A stretch of DNA of 64,000 nucleotides, from the NCBI GenBank assembly GCA_963834015.1, contig CAWIAG010000004.1:1364001-1428000 (forward strand). The letters are read 5' to 3'. Positions within the stretch are counted from its first letter, which is position 1. Each line of letters starts with the position of its first letter. This document shows positions 18,150-26,882 of the stretch, piece by piece. The notes under the pieces were generated by a model. That model searched no databases, was not told where the DNA came from, and saw only the letters and a program-made list of their open reading frames with translations. Both the position numbers and the translations under genes were made by a program. Source of the DNA: FEN-1297 sp963834015. Lineage in GTDB: Bacteria; Bacteroidota; Ignavibacteria; Ignavibacteriales; Ignavibacteriaceae.

Positions 18150-18833
18150 ATGAAAGTATTAATAATTTCAGATATACACGCAAACTATCCTGCGCTTCAG
18201 GCTGTATTAAATACCGACGGTGATTTTGATAACCTGATATTTCTTGGCGATGTTGTGGATTATGGGCCGCATCCGAAAGAATGTTTAACATTCATAATAG
18301 AGAATGCCGGCTACTACGTCCGCGGTAATCACGATAATGCCGTTGGATATGATACTGATTGCAAATGTATGGGTCCCTTCCGGGAATATTCAAATGCTAC
18401 ACGAGAATGGCACAAAACCCTGCTGAATGAGGATGATAAAAAATTCCTGAGGAATATGCCGGTTATAGATAAAGCGCATATTGGCGATGACTCCCTGTAT
18501 CTTGCGCATGCTTCTCCTCAAGGCGATATTTTTAAGTATATTAAAGCGGATGAGATTGATGACGAAATTAAAAATATATATGCGGAATTTATTTTACTCG
18601 GCCATACACATATTCAATACAAAAAACGTGTAGACGAAACTCTCGTAGTTAACCCGGGCAGCGTCGGGCTGGCCCGTGACAGCGGGAAGGCTTGCTACGC
18701 CGTTTATCAAAACGGGGTAATTTCTCTTAAGCAAATTGATTACGATGTTGAAAAAACAATAGCAGATTTAATGAAAAGCCCCGTCCCGCAAAATGTTAAA
18801 GATGGTTTGAAAAATGTATTACTGAATGAATAA
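18150..18833 (+). CDS. Metallophosphoesterase (calcineurin-like, YfcE/MJ0936-type)
   Basis: 227 residues with the five metallophosphoesterase blocks: DIHAN (8-12), GDVVDYG, GNHDNA, AHASPQG and GHTHIQ. These residues bind the two-metal centre used for phosphodiester or phosphomonoester hydrolysis. The overall layout is the YfcE-like single-domain group; the physiological substrate is unknown. It stands alone between two repeat-bearing gaps on the plus strand, with ribosome-binding site aaagagattcaaatg (weak). Confidence 0.9.
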   Translation: MKVLIISDIHANYPALQAVLNTDGDFDNLIFLGDVVDYGPHPKECLTFIIENAGYYVRGNHDNAVGYDTDCKCMGPFREYSNATREWHKTLLNEDDKKFLRNMPVIDKAHIGDDSLYLAHASPQGDIFKYIKADEIDDEIKNIYAEFILLGHTHIQYKKRVDETLVVNPGSVGLARDSGKACYAVYQNGVISLKQIDYDVEKTIADLMKSPVPQNVKDGLKNVLLNE

Positions 18834-18875
18834 CTGAAATTACACATTTAATATTTTAACTAGCCCCGGCACCTG

Positions 18876-19054
18876 GAGCCCGTGTGATAATTTGTTTTGT
18901 ATGAATAAAATTACAAAAAATACATTCAACTAATTCATGTGTAGGTAGTAGTAAACTGTTCCTCCGGAGGAACGGTTTACCCTCCTTTAAAAAATTAGAC
19001 GTTAAAACAAAATATTAAATGTCTATAAAATTATTTTGAGTTTCACACAGCCTG
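18876..19054. repeat. Dispersed repeat related to the nested element at 56819
   Basis: Starts gagcccgtgtgataattt and ends tttcacacagcctg, an imperfect inverted pair, and shares long stretches with 56819-57078 (ttcatgtgtag, taaactgtt, ggtttaccctcctt, aaatattaaat, ataaaattattttgag), but lacks the central 34-bp palindrome. The region 19055-19150 continues with fragments of the 51051-type element (ggctgaactacaaaacctggtcggct). No ORF. Confidence 0.7.
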
Positions 19055-19158
19055 TTTATGTTGGGGATGGCTGAACTACAAAACCTGGTCGGCTCATCCG
19101 CTTTCGGCGGCTAAACCAATGCAGCCCGGGCTTCATTATTCCCCGGCCGGAAGCTATT

Positions 19159-20652
19159 TCAATTATAGCCTTTATATTTGCATATATACAATAGTAAACT
19201 GCCGCCGTATTCCACTTTTTTATCAATCACCGTATCAACTTTTATAACCTGTGATTCTGATAATATTTGTCTCAAATTGTTTTCGTTTAAAGCCAAAAAA
19301 GGAAAACTTACTGCACAAAACTGCTCATCATTTTTAAGAACTTTTCCAATCGAACCGGTAACCTTCAGACTTGTAAAAACATCCATGTTTGTAAATACAA
19401 CGGTTGAGTTTGTTTTATACCAATAATTATCGATGCCGAAATTATTGTATTCAACAAATGGCCCGGCAGATATTTCTATAACGTGAAACACTTTCTTAAC
19501 CCCGGGATATTTTTCATGCAAATATTCCACGGATTGCCTGTAAGGCCCGTATGAAAAGAAGGAAGCTTTATATGATAATGTTAAACTGAATACCAGTATG
19601 ACGGTTATAAGAATTATTTTTACCCATTTATTTTTAAACGTAATAAAAAACAGTGTGGGCGGTACTATAAGCATTACTGCAATATTTGCAATGTATCTTG
19701 TGTAAAGAATCGAATGAGAAAACAAAGATATAATAAGAGCAGTTAAAAACGGAACCGCAAAAATAACTATTGCAAGAGTAAGTATTGTACCCTGCCTGTC
19801 ATTCCTGGCTATGTAATTTCTATAAATTACCCATATTGTTAAGCCGTAAAAAATAATTATCATAGTCAGGGAAGGAGGCAGCCAGATTTTATGGGCAAAC
19901 GGGCTTGTAAAACAGGCTAAGATTATTGACCAGTTTAATTCAGGCACCCAGAATGATTTTTGTACGGCCCTAAATTGGCCAAGAAAGGCAGATAACCAGG
20001 GCATGAATAATAACACTGCTATAATTGAATAAAGAAAATGAATTTTCCAGCTTTTATTTTGTTTTACTAAAAGGAACAGTAATACATAAATATTAGCTCC
20101 GAAAGCCGCTAATAAAGCATAGTAATGAGTGTAAGCTGATAATAATGAAAATAACATCAGAAGAATTAAATCTTTCCGTTTATTTGTTTTAATAAATAAA
20201 ACTGAGTAGAAATAAACCCCGGTTACGGAAAAAGCTCCCCATGTATACATTCGCGCTTCATGCGAAAATGAAACCATCATCGGCAGGGATAAAAGAAGCA
20301 GGCAAAAATAAAGGGCGCCGGATTTTTCAAATATTCTTTGGCCTGTTAGGTATCCAAGTACAAGAGTTGCAAGGGCTCCCAATACCGAAAATAATCTTAA
20401 AGTAAAATCATTAATTCCGAAAATAGAAACGAATATTTTCAACCCGTAAAAATATAATGGCGGATGATAGTCGTTTTTAATCAGGCGTGTTATATCTCCT
20501 AATGAAAGTTTCATCAATGCCTTTGTAAATGCTTCATCTATCCAGAGATCGCTGAAATTAATGTTGAATAAATACAAAAACACTGCAGTTATAAAGATCA
20601 GCAAAAACCATACATCTTTATTTACCTGGTTTAGTTTTTTAAATGTTTCCAT
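19159..20652 (-). CDS. Glycosyltransferase family 39 (ArnT/PMT-like) membrane protein
   Basis: 497 residues, about 11-12 hydrophobic helices. The N-terminal signature of the PMT_2 family is clear: DLWIDEAFTKAL with the catalytic acidic residue in the first periplasmic loop, then NDYHPPLYFYGLKIF, FTLRLFSVLGAL. Such enzymes move a sugar from a polyprenyl-phosphate donor to lipid or protein on the outer face of the inner membrane. The acceptor is unknown. It is a single gene; the downstream gap (20653-20747) is short and featureless. Confidence 0.88.
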   Translation of the reverse strand: METFKKLNQVNKDVWFLLIFITAVFLYLFNINFSDLWIDEAFTKALMKLSLGDITRLIKNDYHPPLYFYGLKIFVSIFGINDFTLRLFSVLGALATLVLGYLTGQRIFEKSGALYFCLLLLSLPMMVSFSHEARMYTWGAFSVTGVYFYSVLFIKTNKRKDLILLMLFSLLSAYTHYYALLAAFGANIYVLLFLLVKQNKSWKIHFLYSIIAVLLFMPWLSAFLGQFRAVQKSFWVPELNWSIILACFTSPFAHKIWLPPSLTMIIIFYGLTIWVIYRNYIARNDRQGTILTLAIVIFAVPFLTALIISLFSHSILYTRYIANIAVMLIVPPTLFFITFKNKWVKIILITVILVFSLTLSYKASFFSYGPYRQSVEYLHEKYPGVKKVFHVIEISAGPFVEYNNFGIDNYWYKTNSTVVFTNMDVFTSLKVTGSIGKVLKNDEQFCAVSFPFLALNENNLRQILSESQVIKVDTVIDKKVEYGGSLLLYICKYKGYN

Positions 20653-20747
20653 AATATTGTCCTGTCTGATTTTATTATTCCCTATTTAATATCATTTAAA
20701 GCAAGATTATTGAACTTGTTAAATAACTTTACAAAATAATTCCGGGG

Positions 20748-22043
20748 TTATTTTATCAATTGAATCGCCTTGCCGACCACTCTAAAAAATTTAACTTCTT
20801 CTAGCGGCGCTTTAGTATTATTCCAGCCGGCGGAGAGCGCGTACCAGTCCCCGTTTACAGATTGAAGCAGGTAAGTCATATTTAAAACTCCCGCTTCCGA
20901 GCCTCCTTTATATCCGACGTATTGCCATGATTTTTTCGAAATGGATAAACCCGGATTTATAGATAGAATATTCCTGAATTCCGAACCGGGGGCTTTGATG
21001 CTGTTAAGCCTTATCCAGTTCATTACAGCGCATAAATCATTGGCTGAAGCAAACCATTCTATAGAATCAACATAAACAGGCTGGCCGCCTATTACAAGTG
21101 AGTCCCTGCTGATTTGCGGAACTACATTGCTTAGTATCTCTCTTCTTTCTTCACCGGTCTTGGAAAGAAATTCATGAGCCGCTTCTAATCCCGGCTGCCC
21201 CTTTAACCTGAACATATCAAAAGTAGAAAGAAAAGGAATATCAAGCGATGGATTTGAATGGCCTGTTACGGCAAGCATTTTCTCCACGTTTTGACGGCCT
21301 GAATAATAAAGCAACTGGTCTGCGGCAGTATTATCGCTTTGAGAAATCATTAAACCTGCAAGGGTATATATAGTGAAAGGGGAACCTATAGGCCAGTTTT
21401 GAAGAAATCCGCTCGGCAGGGAAATGGCTGCAGGCTGAAGTTTTACAATATCAGTTAAGCTTCGGGTGCCGTTGTTTATTGTGCGAAGCAATTCACTTAA
21501 TATATATAACTTGAACGACGACCCTATTGCCAGTTCACGGTCCGGGTTATATGAAGCTATTGGTTCCGGTTTATCACCGGAAATTTTTTCAACTAATAGA
21601 GAAGTCTCGCCGGGCAGGCTTTTTAATTCTTTGATAATATCATCAAACGAACCCGACAGGCTGACGGGACTCCCCATCCATAAGCCTATAATTAAATTTG
21701 GCGCTGATTGATCAACGGTAATATCAACGGGTACGCTTACATTCTTTTCAAAAATAAAATTGTATTTACCCGAAAACGGGTTGTTGAGTGATGCCTGTTC
21801 TACTCTTAGGCATTTGCCGTAGCTTGAAATTAAATAATCAATAATACTCGTAAGTTTTTCGGCAGGCACCTGCGAAAGGAAATCCTTTGAAAAATACTTT
21901 TCATAGCCGCCTGGATTTCCATGGACCAGGCCCAATAATTCATTTGCCTTCTGATCAAGCGCGGAAGAATTTTTATCCTGCGCATGTACTGCCGGATATG
22001 TAAAAAATATGGCTATTAATGCAGTTGCTATTATCTTTTTCAT
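20748..22043 (-). CDS. Exported class A beta-lactamase-like serine hydrolase
   Basis: 431 residues. A signal peptide (MKKIIATALIAIFFTYPAVHA) is followed by an about 120-residue N-terminal domain, then a beta-lactamase class A-type fold: S175-S-F-K178 (nucleophile motif SxxK), S236-D-N238 (SDN loop) and YKGGSEAG as the KTG-like box. The extra N-terminal domain and the lack of a clear omega-loop ExxLN motif make it more like the family of class A-like hydrolases with unknown substrate than a resistance enzyme. It would act in the periplasm. Confidence 0.85.
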   Translation of the reverse strand: MKKIIATALIAIFFTYPAVHAQDKNSSALDQKANELLGLVHGNPGGYEKYFSKDFLSQVPAEKLTSIIDYLISSYGKCLRVEQASLNNPFSGKYNFIFEKNVSVPVDITVDQSAPNLIIGLWMGSPVSLSGSFDDIIKELKSLPGETSLLVEKISGDKPEPIASYNPDRELAIGSSFKLYILSELLRTINNGTRSLTDIVKLQPAAISLPSGFLQNWPIGSPFTIYTLAGLMISQSDNTAADQLLYYSGRQNVEKMLAVTGHSNPSLDIPFLSTFDMFRLKGQPGLEAAHEFLSKTGEERREILSNVVPQISRDSLVIGGQPVYVDSIEWFASANDLCAVMNWIRLNSIKAPGSEFRNILSINPGLSISKKSWQYVGYKGGSEAGVLNMTYLLQSVNGDWYALSAGWNNTKAPLEEVKFFRVVGKAIQLIK

Positions 22044-22067
22044 GTCATCCCTTTATTTTAATTAATG

Positions 22068-23174
22068 TTAAAATTTCTTCATAATCTGCGGTATAAAAAT
22101 TACCGCGCCTATTAAGATAAAACTAATTGGATGCCCGAAATTTAATGTCCACCCCACTCCCATTCGTTTGGGAATCATTATTGCCGGGTCATCGGGATTA
22201 TAATAAAACATCCCAAGTTTCCAATTATCATCATCATCTTTGAAGTTGGTTTTTAACTCGGCTTCTTTTGTCTCTATTTTCAATCTGCTGCCGGACTGCC
22301 CCGTTTTAACTGCTAAAAATACCGCACTCATAAGTACTAAATTCGGAAAAGCTATATTTATGAATGTAAATAATTCGTCCGGAAGTATAAACAACCGGTT
22401 AACATGTAGGGAAATAATTGTAAAATAAAATGTTAATAAGAATGATAATGTTACAAAGTAAACCGACCATAAATACCTCGATTGCCTGTCCTGGAGAATT
22501 GCCTGCTGGGGGAAGCTGCTGTTCAAATCCTGCCGGGCTCTTTTAATTCCAAAATAAACGCCCAGAAACAGGAGCAGATTAAATATCGAGATAAAAGAAG
22601 TATTATATACGTTAATGTTCGATTTATATATATACTGAAATACTTTTCCTGACATATCAAATCTTTCAGGGATCATCGCCGGAATCTTATTGAAATTCTG
22701 AGCTGTATAGACAACGTTCAATAATATTATAATAACAGATGGAACGAACCACTTTAATGGCACAAGATAATTTCCTCCTCTAAAATTAGTATCAATAATG
22801 ACAGCCTGCTCTTTATTAGCTGCGTCATTTTTAACTAAGGTTTTTTTTACTTTTTTTACCTTATGGTTGAATAATACCTGTATATAAAAATTTAAAAATA
22901 CCTGTAGAAATATACCGGTGAGGATTACTGAATTATCGGATATACTGTACAGTAAAAACATTAAGATAACCAGGACGGGCGCCATTATAACCATATACAG
23001 ATGTTTATAATCTCTTTTTAATTGTTCAATTTTATGGCTGTCTGTATATTCATCGGGAATCCTTGACCCGAATAAAATATTTTTTTTAGTAAGAAAAGGT
23101 GCAATATAGCCGGTAATAAAAATGATTATCACTATCGGGTAACGGAGAAATAACAGGTTTAATTCAGAATTCAT
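22068..23174 (-). CDS. DUF1648/DUF5808 membrane protein
   Basis: Start taken at 23174 (MNSELNLLFL), which overlaps the GntR stop by 11 bp; an upstream ATG at 23213 would overlap by 50 bp and has no better support. 368 residues with several hydrophobic helices, a DUF1648 block (NKIPAMIPERFDMSGKVFQY) and a C-terminal DUF5808-like block (WKLGMFYYNPDDPAIMIPKR, then GVGWTLNFGHP). Such proteins are commonly encoded with YtrA-type GntR regulators and resemble SdpI-type immunity/signalling membrane proteins, but function is unproven. Confidence 0.85.
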   Translation of the reverse strand: MNSELNLLFLRYPIVIIIFITGYIAPFLTKKNILFGSRIPDEYTDSHKIEQLKRDYKHLYMVIMAPVLVILMFLLYSISDNSVILTGIFLQVFLNFYIQVLFNHKVKKVKKTLVKNDAANKEQAVIIDTNFRGGNYLVPLKWFVPSVIIILLNVVYTAQNFNKIPAMIPERFDMSGKVFQYIYKSNINVYNTSFISIFNLLLFLGVYFGIKRARQDLNSSFPQQAILQDRQSRYLWSVYFVTLSFLLTFYFTIISLHVNRLFILPDELFTFINIAFPNLVLMSAVFLAVKTGQSGSRLKIETKEAELKTNFKDDDDNWKLGMFYYNPDDPAIMIPKRMGVGWTLNFGHPISFILIGAVIFIPQIMKKF

Positions 23175-23559
23175 AAGTTTTTCCCTTTTTAAATAATAGA
23201 TATATTTCCTCACACTTTTCTATAAAGTCATTTTCACTTATACCCCTGCAAAATGCTTCGGCAATTACGGGACGGATTTTTTGATTGAGATCGTATAAAT
23301 TTGTTTTATCACGTTTTTGTGACAGGCTGTTTACAATTACGCATTGCCGTTTATGAATAACTAAAAAGCCTTCTTTCTGCAAAATGGAATATGCCTTATT
23401 AACCGTGTGGAGATTTATTCCTATATCTTCAGCCAATTGACGGACCGACGGCAATGATTCTCCCTCTTTTAGTAAACCCAAAGCTATACCTTCAATTATC
23501 TGTTCTTTAAGTTGAATGTATATTGGCTTTCCCGAATTAAAATCGATTTTTAAAATCAT
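23164..23559 (-). CDS. GntR-family transcriptional regulator (YtrA type)
   Basis: 131 residues. N-terminal winged helix-turn-helix of GntR type: PIYIQLKEQIIEGIALGLLK, GESLPSVRQLAEDIGINLHTVNKAYSILQKEGFL. The short C-terminal part (about 50 residues) fits the YtrA subfamily, which typically autoregulates an operon of membrane proteins and binds an inverted repeat in its promoter. An attractive operator is the palindromic-looking ctgttatatataatgtataacag at 23584-23606, just upstream on the minus strand. It is translationally coupled to the DUF1648 gene. Confidence 0.92.
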   Translation of the reverse strand: MILKIDFNSGKPIYIQLKEQIIEGIALGLLKEGESLPSVRQLAEDIGINLHTVNKAYSILQKEGFLVIHKRQCVIVNSLSQKRDKTNLYDLNQKIRPVIAEAFCRGISENDFIEKCEEIYLLFKKGKTYEF

Positions 23560-23583
23560 TATACTTTATTTTAAAATTAAAAA

Positions 23584-23606
23584 TCTGTTATATATAATGT
23601 ATAACA
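23584..23606. promoter_or_regulatory. Probable GntR operator palindrome
   Basis: CTGTTATA and TATAACAG flank seven bases, a perfect 8-bp dyad 25 bp upstream of the GntR-type regulator start. Position and symmetry suggest autoregulation; not shown by the sequence alone. Confidence 0.5.
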
Positions 23607-23774
23607 GATAAAGCAAATAATCAAATAATTTTATATAATTATTTATTAATTTACACTATGCAAAATTGTGAGACGAAACGTTGCTTCGCCGATTTTATCT
23701 TATTTGGACACTAATTCAAAAGCAATGCAGCATACCATATTTTATAGCTGTAGTTTTACTTAAACAGATAATTT

Positions 23775-24749
23775 ATGAGCCATTATAAACCCGAAATAAT
23801 TAAATATCCGGGTAACAATAGCGGTAAGCAGATCGAAGTTATGCTCGATAAAGAAACGGTATGGTTAAATCAATATCAATTAGCAGAATTATTTAAAACC
23901 GACAGAACTTCCATCCTACGACATATAAGAAATATTTACAAATCAAGCGAATTAGACGAAAATTTAACTTGTGCAAAAATTGCACAAGTTCAAAAAGAGG
24001 GGAGCAGGGAAATAAAACGTAATTTTTTATTTTATAATCTGGATGTTATTCTCTCCGTTGGATATCGTGTAAATTCAATCAGAGGTACAAAATTCCGTAT
24101 ATGGGCAACGCAGATATTAAAAGAAAAATTATTGCAGTCTGTACAAACCACCAAGATTGGCGAAAAAGATTTAACAAATGTTGCTAGAATGATTGGCAGG
24201 ATAACTGAAGGAAGAAGCATACAAGATGATCAGGCGATTGGTCTGTTGCAGGTTATTACTAAATATGCTTACGCCCTGGATATATTGGACCAATATGATT
24301 ATCGAGAGATAAAAATTAAGTCGGGCAAAAAAGTTAAAGCAAAATCCATCAGCTATTCCGAAGCTATTAATATTATAAATGAAATGCGGAAGAATATTAA
24401 AACATCGAACCTATTTGGGAAGGAAAAGGATAGTTCACTTATGGGTTCTCTTAAAAATGTTTTTCAGACATATTCCGGTAGCGATTTATATCCGTCGATT
24501 GAAGAAAAGGCTGCAAATCTTTTATACTTTCTTGTTAAAAATCACTCATTTATTGACGGAAATAAAAGAATTGCAGCTACTCTGTTCATTTCTTTTTTAC
24601 AAAAAAATAATCTTTTGTTCAAAAGTATGGGGATACTTAAAATTGGAAATGAACTGCTTGTTGCTTTAACTCTTATGGTTGCTGAAAGCGACCCGAAGGA
24701 AAAAGAATTAATAGTAAAGGTCATTACAAATCTTCTAACTGATGATTGA
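23775..24749 (+). CDS. RhuM-type protein with C-terminal Fic/Doc domain
   Basis: 324 residues. The N-terminal part (about 1-130) is the RhuM virulence-protein family (VMLDKETVWLNQYQLAELF, RTSILRHIRNIY, REIKRNFLFYNLDVILSVGYRVNS, GTKFRIWATQILKE). The C-terminal part (about 190-320) is a Fic/Doc fold with HSFIDGNKRIAA (about 257-268), the death-on-curing-like variant of HxFxDGNKR, which supports phosphotransfer or AMPylation-type chemistry. No inhibitory antitoxin gene is adjacent. Genes of this type occur in accessory regions and resemble toxin modules; the natural target is unknown. Confidence 0.88.
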   Translation: MSHYKPEIIKYPGNNSGKQIEVMLDKETVWLNQYQLAELFKTDRTSILRHIRNIYKSSELDENLTCAKIAQVQKEGSREIKRNFLFYNLDVILSVGYRVNSIRGTKFRIWATQILKEKLLQSVQTTKIGEKDLTNVARMIGRITEGRSIQDDQAIGLLQVITKYAYALDILDQYDYREIKIKSGKKVKAKSISYSEAINIINEMRKNIKTSNLFGKEKDSSLMGSLKNVFQTYSGSDLYPSIEEKAANLLYFLVKNHSFIDGNKRIAATLFISFLQKNNLLFKSMGILKIGNELLVALTLMVAESDPKEKELIVKVITNLLTDD

Positions 24750-25051
24750 TTTTAAAATAATATACATTATATAAAACAGTCCTAAGGTGAAATCTAAATG
24801 TACTTGTACAGTCTTTTACTCGACTTATTTCTGCCTGCTCTATCTTACAGATGATAAATAATCTGAATATTTATTAAATAAACATTATTTGTCACACAAT
24901 CTGTAAAGATTGATGCAATAAATTTATTTGCTTTAATGAAGATGGCTTATAAATTTATTCTTTTTAAAGACATCTTTCCTTTTGCCCGTTGATTTCTAGC
25001 TAACATTTAATTGATATTCGTTGTTCAATTCTTTAATAATCAAAACACGCT
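24750..25051. other. Intergenic region, nothing recognised
   Basis: About 300 bp, A+T-rich, between convergently oriented RhuM-Fic and the cysteine-rich secreted protein gene. No repeat copies or coding signal seen. Confidence 0.4.
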
Positions 25052-25591
25052 TCAATTATTTAAAATTTTTATTTCAAAAACGCATCTTTTGCTGCCGCGT
25101 ATAACCAACTCAACACATCTGGCTTCGACTTCTTTGCCCAATACTGTATTATAAGTTTGTTTCTGCCACCCCACAGAACATTGACATACGGATTTAGAAA
25201 TCGTTTTACTGTCTATAAGCGGACAAACACAATCCCTCTCAGGAGTCTCTATCCTGATCGTCCCTTTCTCTTTATCATATGAAGCATTCTCACCCCACCG
25301 GTTATGGATCTCTTTAAAATATCCATCTATATTATTTTTATAGTTCATCGCAAGGCCGTTTTTTGAACATTCTTCACCCAGGTTTTCTATAATCTGATTT
25401 TTCAGCTTTTCATCCAAAGTCAAATCTAAAATACCAATAAGCTTTGCATACCGGTATTTTATAAAACTTTCTTTCCAGTCGTCGTCTTTATTTTCGGCCG
25501 CAGTTAAATTAGTACCGGATAAAAATCCTGCACCAATGCATGAACAAATTCCTAATCCGCATGCAGTTTTTAAAAATGTTTTTCTTTCCAT
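25052..25591 (-). CDS. Exported cysteine-rich protein, possibly DUF6144-like
   Basis: 179 residues. The N-terminus MERKTFLKTACGLGICSCIG resembles a Tat-like or lipoprotein-like signal. The mature part carries paired cysteines: CVCPL near 121, VCQCSVGW near 135, then a C-terminal RGSKRCVFEI. This arrangement (C-x-C, then C-x-C-x-x-G-W, then RG-x-x-x-C-x-F-x-I) resembles a family of metal-binding-looking proteins annotated as DUF6144 or as ATC-hydrolase-like; I assign it only tentatively. It is a single gene; function unknown. Confidence 0.6.
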   Translation of the reverse strand: MERKTFLKTACGLGICSCIGAGFLSGTNLTAAENKDDDWKESFIKYRYAKLIGILDLTLDEKLKNQIIENLGEECSKNGLAMNYKNNIDGYFKEIHNRWGENASYDKEKGTIRIETPERDCVCPLIDSKTISKSVCQCSVGWQKQTYNTVLGKEVEARCVELVIRGSKRCVFEIKILNN

Positions 25592-25763
25592 GTAAATAAC
25601 TCCCGCACTTGTTTTTAATTATTTGATATATCAAATATAATTATAGATATAATAAATATTTCATTGCTATAAAAAGGAATATAAATTAATCAATGAGAAA
25701 GTAACTTTAGAACAGTAAACGTAACATTTATATTGTCGGATATAATAGATCTAAAAATAAATA

Positions 25764-26561
25764 TTACCCCGGCTTCCTGAACGACAGGCAGTATAAATCT
25801 CCGCCTGAAATGTCTTTGATTTTTATCTCCTGTATCCCGGCAGGGAGTAGATCAACAGGTGCGGAGATTACCTCTTTGCGCCTGTCATAAAACTTACCTG
25901 ATACGGGAATCTTTTCATACCTCTGTGCCGCTTTTTCATTCTCATCCCCGATAACGAATTTGGTCCCGGGTTTGGCCACGCGTACCATCTCGCGGATGGC
26001 CGCGGCTTTATCATTGAAAAAGTTTATGCCTCCGAAATGAAACACCGTATCAAAAGCTTCATCCTTAAAAGGAAGCTGCTCGGCAGCGCCCATAAAAAGC
26101 GAAGTATCAAGTTTCCATTTAGCCGAATTATGCTGACATTTCTTCAGCATGCCCCATGAGATGTCCAGACCGAAATATTTTGCATTATGCGGCAGAAATT
26201 GCAAATTCCGCCCGGTACCTACCGAGACCTCAAGAACAAGGCTGTTATCTTTCACCTCAAGTTCATCTAAGTATTCACGCAAACGGTTTTCAACGCTCAT
26301 CCCTTTCCAGCGGGAGTACAAGGAAGTGATTAAATCATAGAATGGTGCAATGCGGTTATACAATGCCTGGTATCTTTTGTTGGACCCGTATACTTCTTCA
26401 TGTAAAAAAATCGGTATATCATTCTGAATAGAAAAACGTACGCCGGTTTTACTATTTATAAGATATTCAAGGACACGCCCATGCGCATCCCGTTCGGATT
26501 TTAATTCAAGTGAATCATGTGTAACCGGATCGCAGATTAAATTAAGAATATCTGAATTCAT
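25764..26561 (-). CDS. Class I SAM-dependent methyltransferase with Trm112-like N-terminus
   Basis: 265 residues. Residues 1-55 look like a Trm112-like segment (ILNLICDPVTHDSLEL ... GVRFSIQNDIPIFL), without the second cysteine pair. The Rossmann methyltransferase follows: motif I VLEVSVGTGRNLQFL, the acidic end of strand 2 in YFGLDIS, LPFKDEAFDTVFHFGGINFF and the post-motif AAIREMVRVAKPGTKFVIGD. The layout is close to UbiE/Coq5-like enzymes. The substrate is not evident, and the neighbours give no pathway. Confidence 0.88.
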   Translation of the reverse strand: MNSDILNLICDPVTHDSLELKSERDAHGRVLEYLINSKTGVRFSIQNDIPIFLHEEVYGSNKRYQALYNRIAPFYDLITSLYSRWKGMSVENRLREYLDELEVKDNSLVLEVSVGTGRNLQFLPHNAKYFGLDISWGMLKKCQHNSAKWKLDTSLFMGAAEQLPFKDEAFDTVFHFGGINFFNDKAAAIREMVRVAKPGTKFVIGDENEKAAQRYEKIPVSGKFYDRRKEVISAPVDLLPAGIQEIKIKDISGGDLYCLSFRKPG

Positions 26562-26882
26562 TTCGAAATTCTCCCGGATTTATACCGGCAAAACTAACTA
26601 AGAAACAATTCGGAACAAAATTATTAATACTTAACCAAAAAAGTCCCCTCTTGGGAGGGGTGAAGGGGTGGGTCGAAGCGCTTATATTTAGAAATCCTGC
26701 GAAAAAAATTACGTGAGGCTCACTTCCCATGTGAGCCTCACATTTGCGTTCTAAAAATCGAAACGCAATGTTAATTGAGTTTTGCTTCAGGCCCATCTAT
26801 GGGCGAAATGCTTGTAGCAAAACCAATTCCGAAATGCCTGCCTGCCGTTAGGCAGGCTTGTAGAAAAAATTATAATGAGTTC
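26562..26882. repeat. Intergenic region with dispersed repeats
   Basis: Contains one copy of the CCCCTC-ttgg-GAGGGG repeat (26645-26680), the inverted pair gtgaggctcac/gtgagcctcac at 26714-26741 and a gcctgcctgccgttaggcaggc hairpin around 26836-26857. A reading frame of 84 codons here (26542-26796, minus) is built from these repeats and is not credited as a gene. Confidence 0.65.

Noticed and set aside
26542..26796. 84-residue minus-strand ORF
   Set aside because: It is built from a dispersed repeat and overlaps the methyltransferase start.
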